Notes: a model not told the origin generated them from the letters alone. 64,000 bases of DNA from Gramella sp. MT6 (GCF_019357415.1 NZ_CP048410.1:1955001-2019000), one strand, 5' to 3'; shown: positions 34,618-45,021, numbered from the stretch's first letter. Translations and numbers: made by a program.

Positions 34618-35997
34618 CTAATAATTGTTCCAGTCTATCTTTCTTGAAACATACATGACCCCGCCCAGGATAAGGAAAAGACTAATACTTCCCACCAACA
34701 GGGCATAGCTCTCGAGCTGAATGATCACATAAATGAAAGAATAGAGTGCCAGCAGCGAAACCCCAATAAAGACCGGGAATTTCCATCCATTTAAAATGCT
34801 TTTTGAATATAAGCTGATCAAAAGAATGACCGAAATTCCGGCAATTAAATAGGCTTTTAAGAAGCTACTATGTTCAGAAATCGAGATCAGTAAAGTATAG
34901 AACATTACAAGTCCTAGCCCGATCATTAGATACTGAAAGGGATGGATAGGGATTCTGCTCAGCGTTTGGATCAGGAAAAACACGAGAAAGGTGAGGCCAA
35001 TCACGAGGAATCCATATTTTGTGGCTCTTTCGCTTTTTTGATATTCATCTACCGGGATCATGAAATTTACGCCAAAAGCATATTCTGAAAGTTCAGGTAG
35101 ATTATCCCGGAAACTTTGGGGAAAAGGCCTGTTGATATCCAGGATTTTCCATTTAGCATCAAATCCCTCTTCGGTTAATTTATTCTCGTTAAATGGCAGA
35201 AAACTACCAGTAAAACTATTGGTTTTCCAGTCTGATTTTATCTCTGCCTCGGTGGTTTTTCCAATCGGTACAAACGAGATCTCAGAACTTCCGTTTACAG
35301 ATACCCGCATATTAAAGCTAATCGCCTTGTCTATAGGAAGGTCTATTGGGTTTAGAACTTCACTTTCCATAAGATACAGGTTTTGATGCGCTGATGGCAA
35401 CGTATTTTTTTGCTGGTACCTGGTATTAAAGGTATATTCAGAATTGCCGATTTCAATATTAATTTGCTCATTAACCCCTTTTAGATTGGAAGTATTAAAA
35501 ATGATGCGGGCTTTGTCCCAGAGAATATTTTCTTTTGAAATGTCTTCATTACTAAAATCTGGCGCTGAAAAGCTTCCGCTAATACTCGTCTTGCTCTTAT
35601 AGACAGAAGTTTTATAAATGCCACGCTTTTTGATCTCAGGATTTATATTTGATTCGATTTTCAACTTATCCGGAAAAAAGTAGAAATATTCAATTTCCTC
35701 TATACTCTCGGTGATGACCTCTTTTTGAGAATTAGTTATTTGTTTCTCGCGAAAACTGCGGTACGGGACTCTTAATACAGGGCCATACAAAATGACGGCA
35801 TCACCCCATTTAACATTGATCTCTGTCACGACATTTTCTTGCCTTTCAGCCCTTTCCCTTATTAGATCCTGAACCATGAAAAGTGGAATTAGTAAAATGA
35901 GGCTGAGAATCCCTATGATAAACATTCTGGCGGTGATGGAGTTCTTTAACCAGTGAACTATTCGGTTTGTATTTGGGTTTGATGATTGGTTGTCCAT
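34618..35997 (-). CDS. creD: Inner-membrane protein CreD
   Basis: The 459-residue protein matches the CreD/colicin E2 tolerance family: an N-terminal membrane helix (ITARMFIIGILSLILLIPLFMVQDLI, about 17-42) with the family segment RERAERQENVVTEI after it, a long periplasmic beta-rich domain, and five or six C-terminal helices (about 325-450). CreD affects envelope integrity. It sits downstream of the wHTH regulator and other membrane proteins, an arrangement common in this phylum. Confidence 0.88.
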   Translation of the reverse strand: MDNQSSNPNTNRIVHWLKNSITARMFIIGILSLILLIPLFMVQDLIRERAERQENVVTEINVKWGDAVILYGPVLRVPYRSFREKQITNSQKEVITESIEEIEYFYFFPDKLKIESNINPEIKKRGIYKTSVYKSKTSISGSFSAPDFSNEDISKENILWDKARIIFNTSNLKGVNEQINIEIGNSEYTFNTRYQQKNTLPSAHQNLYLMESEVLNPIDLPIDKAISFNMRVSVNGSSEISFVPIGKTTEAEIKSDWKTNSFTGSFLPFNENKLTEEGFDAKWKILDINRPFPQSFRDNLPELSEYAFGVNFMIPVDEYQKSERATKYGFLVIGLTFLVFFLIQTLSRIPIHPFQYLMIGLGLVMFYTLLISISEHSSFLKAYLIAGISVILLISLYSKSILNGWKFPVFIGVSLLALYSFIYVIIQLESYALLVGSISLFLILGGVMYVSRKIDWNNY

Positions 35998-36040
35998 TTT
36001 TTGATTTTTGAATGATGATTAGTGATGGAGGTAGATGTAT

Positions 36041-36805
36041 TTAAGCGTGAAAATGATCCATCGCCCTTATTTCTTTTTTATATTCTTGTGGAAGGATAAG
36101 CTCTTTAAGCAACCAGTCGAGGTTTATGCTTCGGCTAATTTTATAGCCCAGGATCAATGGGCTTAGAAGCGAAATACTTCGTAACATTAATAGCCGCCTT
36201 ACTTTTTTAGGGGTAATTAGGATCTGTGTTTCTAAAAGCAATCTATACCTGGCCCAACCAAGATGTTTCGAATATTGCTTGTAAAGGTCTTTTGTGTAAG
36301 CTCCATATTCCAGGTGTTGTTCCAGGTGATTCTTCCTCATTCTTTCATATACTGTATAATTTTGCGGAAGGTCTTTAAGGTGCATGGCTTTCCCAACTCT
36401 GAAAAAGACATCAAAAACCTCTGCCTTTTCAGAAATGTTTAGTTTTCTTTCCAGGATCTCATAAGATCTGATAGAATAATCTATAAGCATAAAAAGTACA
36501 TCGCGGTATGCCCAATCGGGAATATTGCTACCACGTTTTGACTCTACCGAAGCGTGGATCTTGTTCATACCATCAATGGCAGAAAGAGCAGATTGCTTTT
36601 CAGAAAAGACTATTTTCCTGGCATAGCCAACGGTAGAAAATAATCTACCCAAAGGATCTTTAGGAAGTCGTCCCGTATAATAAAGCCAGTCTACAGCTTT
36701 ATTCAAGGCAAATTCTGCAGAGGCACCAGCGAAAATGAAAAGGATCGTATCGCTTTTGCCCCATATTTCCCTAACTATCGAATCTTTTTTTACAAAATAA
36801 TCCAT
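36041..36805 (-). CDS. MpaB-like (DUF2236) oxygenase-family protein
   Basis: The 254-residue protein begins SIVREIWGKSDTILFIFAGASAEFALNKAV, close to the start of DUF2236/MpaB proteins. Later it has RLFSTVGYARKIVFS near 59-73 and the helical core expected of this haem-type oxygenase-like family. The substrate is unknown. It lies 43 bases upstream of creD on the same strand. Confidence 0.75.
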   Translation of the reverse strand: MDYFVKKDSIVREIWGKSDTILFIFAGASAEFALNKAVDWLYYTGRLPKDPLGRLFSTVGYARKIVFSEKQSALSAIDGMNKIHASVESKRGSNIPDWAYRDVLFMLIDYSIRSYEILERKLNISEKAEVFDVFFRVGKAMHLKDLPQNYTVYERMRKNHLEQHLEYGAYTKDLYKQYSKHLGWARYRLLLETQILITPKKVRRLLMLRSISLLSPLILGYKISRSINLDWLLKELILPQEYKKEIRAMDHFHA

Positions 36806-36834
36806 GTTCTATTTTTTGTTTTGAAATCGGACAT

Positions 36835-37122
36835 CTAACTACCGGCAAATGGAGTACCAAAGATGCCCACAGCCAGTTCGGCCCAGATGAGGAATAGCCC
36901 CAACAGAATTAAAGTGCAGGCGATTATTCTTCTTTTCATAGTACGTAATTTGCTTAAGGCGAATTCTATGGCCAGGCCAGTACTAAAAAGGAGTATTCCT
37001 ATGATGACAAAATCTCGGATGTCCCAGTCTACACCTTCAGCTCCAAGCAGCATGGCTAAAAATGGGATCGAAAGGATGGTGGCAGCGATTGCTAAAATGA
37101 TAATTAAGCGTGTACTTTTCAT
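36835..37122 (-). CDS. Small three-helix membrane protein
   Basis: A 95-residue protein with hydrophobic segments near 5-26, 36-54 and 69-92, so nearly all membrane. No motif points to a function. It lies between the wHTH regulator and the DUF2236 gene on the same strand and is likely part of that transcript. Confidence 0.6.
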   Translation of the reverse strand: MKSTRLIIILAIAATILSIPFLAMLLGAEGVDWDIRDFVIIGILLFSTGLAIEFALSKLRTMKRRIIACTLILLGLFLIWAELAVGIFGTPFAGS

Positions 37123-37196
37123 AATATATGGTTTTAGTTAAATTAAGTACTTTGAAATTCAAAGTGAATAGATAAAAAAATATAGTTTGGTTTCTT

Positions 37197-37514
37197 TTAG
37201 TCTTTATTGCCGAGGTCGTTGCTGTTATGTAGCAATTTCTCAAGGGCATCCAGATGTTCCTGGAATGCTTTCCGGCCTGTGCCGGTGGCGATATACCTGG
37301 TATTTGGTTTCCTGTCTATGAACGATTTTTCCACTTTTATATATTTCTGTTTTTCTAAAGCTTTGGTGTGACTGGCGATATTACCATCTGTCGCCCCTAA
37401 AAGTTCTTTCAGGGTTTTAAAGTCGGCATGATCATTCACCATTAACACACTCATAATCCCAAGACGGATCCTATGATCAAAAGCTTTATTTATATTACTT
37501 ATTATGTTCTTCAT
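37197..37514 (-). CDS. Winged-helix transcriptional regulator
   Basis: The 105-residue protein has one winged HTH (LGIMSVLMVNDHADFKTLKELLGATDGNIASHTKALEKQKYIKVEKSFIDRKPNTRYIAT), typical of the ArsR/MarR-like regulators that precede membrane-protein clusters in this phylum. Its ATG and the stop of the upstream membrane-protein gene share one base. It probably controls its own operon. Confidence 0.85.
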   Translation of the reverse strand: MKNIISNINKAFDHRIRLGIMSVLMVNDHADFKTLKELLGATDGNIASHTKALEKQKYIKVEKSFIDRKPNTRYIATGTGRKAFQEHLDALEKLLHNSNDLGNKD

Positions 37515-38155
37515 TAAGCACTTTTTCTATCATACTTATTATGCATCCAGATGCCATAAATAATATGAAAGAGTCCAAACCCGATTGCCCAGAAATACAA
37601 TCCGTAACCAATGAATTGGGTAGCCACAAGGCCCAATATCAAATTGGCATATCCAAGACCCTTAAGGTCTGCAAAGGTATACTTACTGGCATGAATTAAG
37701 GCTAATCCGTAGAAAATAAGCATACAGGGTGCAATCAGGCCAATCAGATTATATTGTAGCAGAACCAGGCAAAAAAGACCACCTGCAATTAAGGGCGCAA
37801 AAAAATTCACCACCAGTCTTTTGCTGGTACTATCCCAGATCTTCTGTTCATTTTTTCTAGCTTTCCGGGTAGTCAGGAAAATAGCAGTGCCAATGGCTAG
37901 GACAAGTACTGCCACGGCTATAGTAACTAATTGTAAGGTGACGTCTGTATTTGCAATTCCGCTTGAGACAGATTCATAGGATTCATTGTAATATGAAGTA
38001 TTGCTGTTTAGAACCATTTTCGCCATTACGGCACCAAGAATAGCGTAACACCCGGCAAAAACTCCTGAAAGCCCGCTTAAAGAAATAAAACGGGAGGAGC
38101 GATTCATCATATTTTTGATCTCGCTGAGGTCCTTAAGAAACTTTTCGTTTTCCAT
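37514..38155 (-). CDS. Hypothetical multi-pass membrane protein
   Basis: The 213-residue protein has a cytoplasmic N-terminus and about six hydrophobic segments (about 22-48, 72-92, 114-132, 135-150, 166-184 and 186-205). No catalytic motif is seen. It is translationally coupled to the wHTH regulator, so it may be a membrane sensor for it; this is inference. It is divergent from the gene at 38274. Confidence 0.65.
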   Translation of the reverse strand: MENEKFLKDLSEIKNMMNRSSRFISLSGLSGVFAGCYAILGAVMAKMVLNSNTSYYNESYESVSSGIANTDVTLQLVTIAVAVLVLAIGTAIFLTTRKARKNEQKIWDSTSKRLVVNFFAPLIAGGLFCLVLLQYNLIGLIAPCMLIFYGLALIHASKYTFADLKGLGYANLILGLVATQFIGYGLYFWAIGFGLFHIIYGIWMHNKYDRKSA

Positions 38156-38273
38156 TTTAAAGTACTTTGAAAAACAAAGTAAAATAAAAAATATTAATTT
38201 CTATCTATAAATTTTTAAAATTTTGATTTGACTCTATCTTTATCAGGAATTTCAAATATTCTAAAATTCAATT

Positions 38274-39104
38274 ATGAGAATTCTATCAATTTTACTCTGT
38301 CTTTTTATTTTTCACTCCGGGATGTCAGCTCAGGAAGTCGAAGTAATGACCTATAACATCAAATATGCAAATGAAAACGATGGAGAGAACAGTTGGTCTA
38401 AACGAAAGGATTGGATTACCGGGCAGGTCCGGTTCTATGAGCCGGATATTCTGGGAGTGCAGGAAGCCATCAAATCTCAATTAGATCATTTTACCAATAA
38501 CCTAAAAAGTTATGAGGTACTTGGAGTAGGTAGAGAAGGAGAAGATAAAGGTGAATTCAGTGCTATTTTATATAAGCAAGAGAAATTTGAGGTACTGGAA
38601 TCAGATACTTTCTGGCTGTCGGAAACGCCAGGAGAAATAAGTAAAGGCTGGGATGCGGCGTTTAACAGGATCTGTACCTATGCTTTATTTAAGGAAAAAA
38701 CTTCCGGAAAGAAGTTCTGGATATTTAATACTCATTTTGATCACGTAGGGGATAAGGCGAGGCTGGAAAGTTCTCAGCTTATAGTTCAGAAAATTAAAAC
38801 AATGAACAAAGAAGATCTTCCTGTTTTCCTGATGGGAGACTTCAACCTGGAACCGGAAACCGAAGGAATCGGGATTATTCTGAATTATCTGGATGATTCT
38901 AAAAATGAGGCTGAGTTTGATTTCGGCCCAATAGGAACCTTTAATGGCTACAATTTTTCTGAACCGGTGACTCGACGAATCGATTATATTTTTATCAATG
39001 ATAAAGTTGAAGTAGAAAATTACGCCGTAATAAGCGATTCAAAAGATTTAAAGTATCCATCAGATCATTTACCTGTTCTTATAAAGGCAGAACTAATGGA
39101 ATAA
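38274..39104 (+). CDS. Secreted endonuclease/exonuclease/phosphatase-family protein
   Basis: The 276-residue protein has a signal peptide (MRILSILLCLFIFHSGMSAQ) and the metal-dependent hydrolase motifs of the EEP fold: MTYNIKYAN near 24, DILGVQEA near 58-65, NTHFDHVGD near 150-158, LMGDFNLEP near 183-191 and SDHLPV near 262-267. These enzymes cleave nucleic acids or phosphate esters in the periplasm or outside. The substrate cannot be read from the sequence. Confidence 0.88.
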   Translation: MRILSILLCLFIFHSGMSAQEVEVMTYNIKYANENDGENSWSKRKDWITGQVRFYEPDILGVQEAIKSQLDHFTNNLKSYEVLGVGREGEDKGEFSAILYKQEKFEVLESDTFWLSETPGEISKGWDAAFNRICTYALFKEKTSGKKFWIFNTHFDHVGDKARLESSQLIVQKIKTMNKEDLPVFLMGDFNLEPETEGIGIILNYLDDSKNEAEFDFGPIGTFNGYNFSEPVTRRIDYIFINDKVEVENYAVISDSKDLKYPSDHLPVLIKAELME

Positions 39105-39123
39105 TTTCATCAATGTTTAAATA

Positions 39124-39156
39124 AAAAAAGCCCCGGCAATTTGCCAGGGCTTTTTT
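39124..39156. terminator. Bidirectional terminator
   Basis: AAAAAAGCCC and GGGCTTTTTT pair with an inner GGCA/TGCC stem, between two convergent genes. It has A and T runs on both sides, so it can work for both strands. Confidence 0.85.
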
Positions 39157-39172
39157 ATTTAATCTCTATAAT

Positions 39173-41101
39173 CTAAGCTTGTGGAGATTGACTTTCCTGA
39201 GTCAGTTCAATCATCAAACCGATCTCTTTCAGCATTTTTTCATTATTCCCGCTATAGCCAACCTTCTTAAAATTCACTTTACCTTCAGGCCCAACAATGA
39301 TCTTTGTAGGAATTCCATTGATACCGAAGTTAGAAGTAGTCGTGAATTCACGGCTTCCTTCAGCAACAGGTTCATCCATAAGTACATGGAAAGAATAATT
39401 GTTTTCCTCAATAAATTCTGAAACATCCTTTTTTCTGCTATCGCCATTTTCCCAAGTATTTACGAATAGAAATTCTACATTTTCATTATCTGAATATTCT
39501 TCCACCGCTTTTTGCATACCCGGAAATGATTGTTTGCATGGTCCGCACCAGGTAGCCCAGAAATCAAGAATAACGGTTTTACCTCTGAGATCACTTAATT
39601 TTACCGTATTTCCCTCAAGATCGGAAAGTTCAAAATCCTCTGCGTTTTCGCTCAGCATGTTTTTCTTTAGATCTTCCCTGGCTTTGGTTGTCGCCTTTTC
39701 TTCAAGCCTTGCCAGGTAAGTTTCAAATTCTTCTGAATTATCATTTTCGGAATAAGCTGTTTTTAAATAATCGGTCATTTCAGCATTTGCCCGGTTATCA
39801 GCAATAAATTCTTCTGCTTTTTCCTGAGCCTTCTCATATTTTTCAGCTTCTATAAGATACTGAACATATCTTGTGGTCATATCGGCTCCAGATTCTTCTG
39901 AAAGTGCTTCTTCCTGGGTTTCTATGGCACCTTCAAGATCTCCTTGTTTGAACTGGATCAAAGCATAGGTGTCTGAATACATAGAATTACTCCATTCCAT
40001 TGCCCGGTCATACTGTTTATTGGAATAAAAATCCGGTTTTGCTGAATAGTCTCCGGTAGCCGAAGAAATGATATCGATAGATTCTTTAGAGATCTCTGCT
40101 GCGGTATCCAGGTTTTTACCATCTTCAGCCAGCTTCCAGGCCGTAGAGTTATAAAGCCTTGCTTTTTCCCTTGGCTCACTAATTTGAGAAGCATATTTTT
40201 CAAAAGCTTGCCAGTTTTCTTCTTCAGCAAATTTTGAAGCGATCAGGCGTAGCATTACGTCTTTTTCGTAAACTGTTTTAGACCCGTATACTTTTTCAAA
40301 ATCTTCTAAAACTTTTACTTTCTCATCAGAAGATTTGGCCTCAAAAACCTTGATCAACCAATCACGACGGGCAATTTCACTCTTGGGAAATTTCTCTGTC
40401 ACCAGTTCTGTGATAGAGTCATTCTTGGCCTTATTTTTCTTTAAGGAATATAATTCGGAGAGTGCTTCATAATCTTCATAATTCAGGGAATCCTTGGAAT
40501 TATAATAATCGATTCTTTTCTGAATATATTCATCAGCCTTCTTTTGGTCTGCGGCTAAAAGAGCATTGGAATAGTCTACATCAAAACTTTCTTCTATCTC
40601 CGGATCTTCATTAATAGCATTTTCCATGATCGCGGCAATTGAATCGTTTTCAAGCTTTATATCAAAACTATTCGCGGAACGCATAAAATAAACGCCTTTG
40701 GTAGCTTGAGATCTTTTTAGTTCTTCACCATTTTCATCATATAATGAAAATACATAGCCATTTTTATCATTACTGTCGTATTTGTCGCCAGATTTGAAAT
40801 TTAAGGCCATTGCATGCACCGTATCTGGAATACTGATTTTTCCATATAGTGCGTTTGCAGAATCTTTCAGCTGAATATCGGTTGGATAATACTTTTTTCC
40901 AACGAGATAATTAACGGTTGCTTCGGGCGCTTCAGATCCCTGATTAACGTATCTGATCAAAAGATCTTCTCCCGGTTGAGGTTTGGATTTGGATAGGTAA
41001 AGATTTCCCATTTCCATACCTGTATCTTTCGTCTTATCCTCCTCACAGGAAGACAATGAAACAAGTATGACCATAGCCAGTAATTGGGGTGAATTTTTCA
41101 T
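39173..41101 (-). CDS. TlpA-like thioredoxin-domain lipoprotein
   Basis: The 642-residue protein has a lipoprotein signal (LVSLSSCEEDK) and an N-terminal beta domain. A long helical, TPR-like middle (about 160-490) follows. The C-terminal TlpA/ResA thioredoxin domain has active site WCGPC at 518-522 and a cis-Pro in GIPTK. It should reduce disulfides outside the inner membrane. The large helical middle is a common arrangement in Bacteroidota thiol-disulfide lipoproteins. Confidence 0.88.
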   Translation of the reverse strand: MKNSPQLLAMVILVSLSSCEEDKTKDTGMEMGNLYLSKSKPQPGEDLLIRYVNQGSEAPEATVNYLVGKKYYPTDIQLKDSANALYGKISIPDTVHAMALNFKSGDKYDSNDKNGYVFSLYDENGEELKRSQATKGVYFMRSANSFDIKLENDSIAAIMENAINEDPEIEESFDVDYSNALLAADQKKADEYIQKRIDYYNSKDSLNYEDYEALSELYSLKKNKAKNDSITELVTEKFPKSEIARRDWLIKVFEAKSSDEKVKVLEDFEKVYGSKTVYEKDVMLRLIASKFAEEENWQAFEKYASQISEPREKARLYNSTAWKLAEDGKNLDTAAEISKESIDIISSATGDYSAKPDFYSNKQYDRAMEWSNSMYSDTYALIQFKQGDLEGAIETQEEALSEESGADMTTRYVQYLIEAEKYEKAQEKAEEFIADNRANAEMTDYLKTAYSENDNSEEFETYLARLEEKATTKAREDLKKNMLSENAEDFELSDLEGNTVKLSDLRGKTVILDFWATWCGPCKQSFPGMQKAVEEYSDNENVEFLFVNTWENGDSRKKDVSEFIEENNYSFHVLMDEPVAEGSREFTTTSNFGINGIPTKIIVGPEGKVNFKKVGYSGNNEKMLKEIGLMIELTQESQSPQA

Positions 41102-41206
41102 ATTAAATTTAGGTATAGGTTGATAGATGCCTAAAACTAAATAATTTATTCCCGTTATTATAAAATTTGAAGACTTATTCGATGACTAACGTTTAGGATT
41201 GTAAAA

Positions 41207-42061
41207 TTACTTCGCTACCCATAGTGGAATTTTAAGACTAAGGTCGAATAACTCATCGGTTACACTTCCTACGAGAAGTGATGAAAATACATTACCACCT
41301 TTGTCTGCGACCACCAAAAGATCTGCGTCTCCTTTTTGAGCTTCTACGGTAAGTTTTTCAGCAACACTCGCATCTCGTCCTCTAATTATCTTGATTTCGC
41401 AATCTGTAATTTTATATTTCTTAGCGAATTTCTCAAATTTCTCTCTGGTATGTTTCTCTATTTTAGGTACCATTTCCTCCTTATCCAGATATGGGGTGAA
41501 TTGTACAGGAACATTATAAATATTCACCGCCGTGATCTTCGCCCCGGTATGATTGGCCAGTACAGATGCTGTTTGGAAAACCTTTACCGATTGCTTGGAG
41601 AAATCTGTTCCTCCCCAGATGTTCTTCATGCTACTTCGGGCCGACTCAGGAACAGAGACAATATCACACTTGAGTAATCTCATCAGTTTATCAGATACTA
41701 TCCCGGTTCCCTCACTTTTGGATTTATTACCAACCATGACAAGGTCTATCTCGTACTTATGGGATATATAATTTATTAAGGACTCGGTATAAGGGTCTTC
41801 AGAAATAAGAACTTTTGTTGGAGTGGAGGCTTTAAAGTGAGCAGCAACCTTCTCGTCCAGTTCTTCGCTGATCAATGTTTCAAGATCGAGCTTTTTCAGT
41901 TGTTCCTGGAACAGATCTGAAATCTCATATTTTTTAATATTATGTACGAAATAAATCTTGTCCGGTTTCAGGGTATCACATAAGAATGAAGCATACCGTA
42001 TGAGGTCTGTATCGGTTGAAGTAAGGTCAAGCGCGACAAGGATCTTATCTATATTTTTCAT
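41207..42061 (-). CDS. Universal stress protein with two Usp domains
   Basis: The 284-residue protein has two tandem Usp folds (about 1-140 and 145-284). The first starts DKILVALDLTSTDTDLIRYA and the second AKITAVNIYNV; GSVTDELFDLSLKIPLWV near the end is the nucleotide-loop region. It lies two bases after the BCCT gene, so it probably acts with the betaine transporter under osmotic or other stress. Confidence 0.88.
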   Translation of the reverse strand: MKNIDKILVALDLTSTDTDLIRYASFLCDTLKPDKIYFVHNIKKYEISDLFQEQLKKLDLETLISEELDEKVAAHFKASTPTKVLISEDPYTESLINYISHKYEIDLVMVGNKSKSEGTGIVSDKLMRLLKCDIVSVPESARSSMKNIWGGTDFSKQSVKVFQTASVLANHTGAKITAVNIYNVPVQFTPYLDKEEMVPKIEKHTREKFEKFAKKYKITDCEIKIIRGRDASVAEKLTVEAQKGDADLLVVADKGGNVFSSLLVGSVTDELFDLSLKIPLWVAK

Positions 42062-42063
42062 AA

Positions 42064-43689
42064 TTACTGTTTTTTATCTGATTCCTGTAAATTTCTTTTG
42101 TTCACTATTTCTGAAACGATCTCCTCGTAATTCTCGAGTTGTTTTTCATCTTTTTTCTCTTTCAGTTTTTTCAGGTCTTCATTTAAACCTTTATAGAGGG
42201 AATAACACATGACCATTAAAATTATCGCGAAAGGTAAACCGGTAACTATAGTCGCTGTTTGCAGAGCCTGTAAGCCGCCACCAACTAATAATACAGCAGC
42301 AACAGTACCTTCAGTAACCGCCCAGAAAATTCGTTGCCCCACAGGAGCATCTATTTTCCCTCCGGAAGTAAGGCTGTCTATCACCAGGGAGCCTGAATCT
42401 GAAGATGTTATAAAGAACCCTGCAATTAATAAAACGGCAACCACATTAATAACCATCGATAATGGATAATCCTGGAAGAATACGAACAATGCCGTAGCGA
42501 TATCATCATTCACTGCCTGGCTTAGAGTATCGTTTCCAGACATGATCTCGTTGATGGCGACACTACCAAAAGCAGACATCCAGAAGAAGGTTACCAGTGA
42601 AGGTACCAGCAGTACTCCCAGAATGAATTCTCTTATCGTCCTTCCCTTAGAGATCCTGGCGATGAACATTCCTACAAACGGAGACCAGCCTATCCACCAA
42701 CCCCAGTAAAATACGGTCCAGTCGTTTTGCCAGTCGCCATTGGTAAAGGTTTCACTCCAGGTGGCGATCTCCAGAAAATTGAAAAGATAACTTCCGGTAT
42801 TTTCCACAAAAGATCTGAATATAAATATAGTTGGTCCTAATATCAGTGCAAGGATAAGAAGTACTACTGCGATTCTCATATTCCATTCACTCAGAACCTT
42901 TACTCCTTTGTCTACACCCAGGACCACTGAAGTTGTAGCAATCGCAGTGATCGCAGCAATAATAAGGATCTGTGTGGTGGTGCCATCGGGCAGGCCAAAG
43001 ACATGGTTTAGTCCCGAAGCGATCTGCTGAACCCCGAATCCCAGTGATGTAGCTAGTCCGAATAAGGTTGCCAAAACGGCAAAAATATCTATGATATCTC
43101 CAATTCTTCCGTAGATACGGTCCCCCAGGAATGGATAAAAGATAGATCTTATGGTAAGAGGAAGTCCCCGGGTATATGTAAAGTAACTAAGAGAAAGTCC
43201 CACTAAAGCATATACTGCCCAGGCATGAAAACCCCAGTGCAAAAAGGTGAAATTCATGGCCTCTTTTGCTGCTGCGGTAGTACCGGCTTCAGCCATAGGA
43301 GGAGAATTAAAATGCATTACCGGCTCACCTACACTAAAGAATAAAAGACCAATCCCCATACCAGCACTAAAAAGCATGGCGAACCAGGATAAGGTCTTGA
43401 ATTCTGGTTTGGCATTCTGTCCTCCAATACGAAGTTTTCCAAAACGGCCCAAAGCCAGGTAGAGAAGGAACACAAAAAAGATATTTATGGCGAGGATGAA
43501 AAACCAATCGGCACCCTCTGCCACCGTGTTTTGCAGTTCTCCAAAGAAGGTTTCTGCCTGTTCTTTGTAAATTAAGGTTAATGCGATGCTTATAATGATG
43601 AAAATAGAGGACGTAAAAAATACCGGACCGTTAACTTCCAGTCCGAATATGGATTTCTTTTCATCACTTCTGGTAACTTTCTCTGCCAT
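42064..43689 (-). CDS. BCCT-family betaine/choline/carnitine transporter
   Basis: The 541-residue protein has about 12 membrane segments and the family motifs MGIGLLFFSVGEP near 110, HWGFHAWAVYALVGL near 150 and the aromatic box region VFYWGWWIGWSPFVGMFIARISKGRTIREF (about 325-355). It imports a trimethylammonium osmolyte using the sodium or proton gradient. It is flanked by an outer-membrane porin gene upstream and a Usp gene downstream, forming a probable osmotic-stress operon. Confidence 0.93.
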   Translation of the reverse strand: MAEKVTRSDEKKSIFGLEVNGPVFFTSSIFIIISIALTLIYKEQAETFFGELQNTVAEGADWFFILAINIFFVFLLYLALGRFGKLRIGGQNAKPEFKTLSWFAMLFSAGMGIGLLFFSVGEPVMHFNSPPMAEAGTTAAAKEAMNFTFLHWGFHAWAVYALVGLSLSYFTYTRGLPLTIRSIFYPFLGDRIYGRIGDIIDIFAVLATLFGLATSLGFGVQQIASGLNHVFGLPDGTTTQILIIAAITAIATTSVVLGVDKGVKVLSEWNMRIAVVLLILALILGPTIFIFRSFVENTGSYLFNFLEIATWSETFTNGDWQNDWTVFYWGWWIGWSPFVGMFIARISKGRTIREFILGVLLVPSLVTFFWMSAFGSVAINEIMSGNDTLSQAVNDDIATALFVFFQDYPLSMVINVVAVLLIAGFFITSSDSGSLVIDSLTSGGKIDAPVGQRIFWAVTEGTVAAVLLVGGGLQALQTATIVTGLPFAIILMVMCYSLYKGLNEDLKKLKEKKDEKQLENYEEIVSEIVNKRNLQESDKKQ

Positions 43690-43709
43690 AAATCTAGTTT
43701 CTGTAGGGT

Positions 43710-44849
43710 TTAAAAATAATATCCGATATTAATGTTGAATCTTGCTTCCCACTTTGCCTCAGGATTTCCTGTGGAAAAATCATCCACGAAATTTCCGCCA
43801 AGCCAGGAATGGTTATAGCCGGCAGCATAATCTATATAGGTATATACATTTCCAGCACTTACCAGAACTCCGGTCACATTCATAAAAGAATCCTCAAATC
43901 GCTCAACTTTTTTATCCATAAAACCGAAGTCATTATAAAACTCGAGGTTACTAATAGGACCGAGTTTTACGGGAATACTTTTGGAAACAGCCGCAGTATA
44001 TACACTAAAATCTGAAGCAACTTCGTACGGAACTCCATATGCTCCCATCTTCAGGATCTCGTTAGACTCTTCCGGTAAATTTTCAGGGTCATGGTTAATG
44101 ATCATACCCTGTAATTTCACATTCCAGTTCCTGTAATCCATTTCATAATGCAGGGCAAGTCCGTTATGAGAACCGGTTTTTTTGGTGTCTAGATTGTATA
44201 GACCGCCATATTGTACCGAAAAACCAATACGATTCTTTATGCTGTCTCCAAACTTATAGATCAATTTACCGTTGAACTGATTCACTTCTTTATTTCTGCC
44301 AACCACATCGTAGGAATACCTGTTTGGAGAAGATTCGGTATCACCACCAAACTGGAGTTCTTCAGAATTTTTATAGAAAGCAAGGTCATATTCGAAAGTG
44401 TCGTCTACATGAAGAAATTTTACCCCCATGTCATGATCATCTTCTAAGCCAAAGTAATAAGTTAGGTTAAAGAACCAGTTATGAGAATTATATTGTTGCA
44501 GCCCAAAAGGGACCTGGTTTAGTCCTACCTGTATCTCATCCTTCTCATTAAAATGATAACCAACCCAACCCTGTTTCAGGAATCCTCCTCCAAATGCTTC
44601 GGAGTATAGCCGATATTCGGCATCTAGATATATTCCCTTATAGGAGCTGTTAAAATTGATCCGGAACATGTCGTAACCAAAATCACCTCCGCGTTCTTTT
44701 TGGCCTTCTTTCCAGGAAGATAAATTGTAATTGAATCTTAGTGCGCCGCCTACATCCACCTGAAGTTTATCCTGAGCATGAACTTCATAATTTTCAGAGA
44801 AAATAAATAAGGAGTATATCGTCGCTAAAATGCTTAGTTTTTTTGTCAT
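43710..44849 (-). CDS. Outer-membrane porin-like barrel
   Basis: I use the ATG at 44849 (MTKKLSILATIYSLF), which begins the signal peptide. An in-frame ATG at 44894 would add 15 residues of non-signal sequence. The mature protein is a series of amphipathic strands (VDVGGALRFNYNL, YLDAEYRLYSE, GWVGYHFNEKDEIQVGLNQVPFG) ending in YYF, the usual barrel end. No plug or TonB box is seen. It probably lets the osmolyte across the outer membrane for the BCCT transporter encoded 20 bases downstream. Confidence 0.75.
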   Translation of the reverse strand: MTKKLSILATIYSLFIFSENYEVHAQDKLQVDVGGALRFNYNLSSWKEGQKERGGDFGYDMFRINFNSSYKGIYLDAEYRLYSEAFGGGFLKQGWVGYHFNEKDEIQVGLNQVPFGLQQYNSHNWFFNLTYYFGLEDDHDMGVKFLHVDDTFEYDLAFYKNSEELQFGGDTESSPNRYSYDVVGRNKEVNQFNGKLIYKFGDSIKNRIGFSVQYGGLYNLDTKKTGSHNGLALHYEMDYRNWNVKLQGMIINHDPENLPEESNEILKMGAYGVPYEVASDFSVYTAAVSKSIPVKLGPISNLEFYNDFGFMDKKVERFEDSFMNVTGVLVSAGNVYTYIDYAAGYNHSWLGGNFVDDFSTGNPEAKWEARFNINIGYYF

Positions 44850-45021
44850 TTGGTAGGGTCGTAGATTTTCAAAATTAACATAAAAACCTTCCAATATAAT
44901 TGATTTTTAGTCTATTAACTTAATTTAAGACCTTCGGCTATGAAATATTAATTTATGTTAATGGTAATTGAGATAAGAATGCACTTCAAATTCTAATTTT
45001 CATTTAATCCCTAAAAAAAGA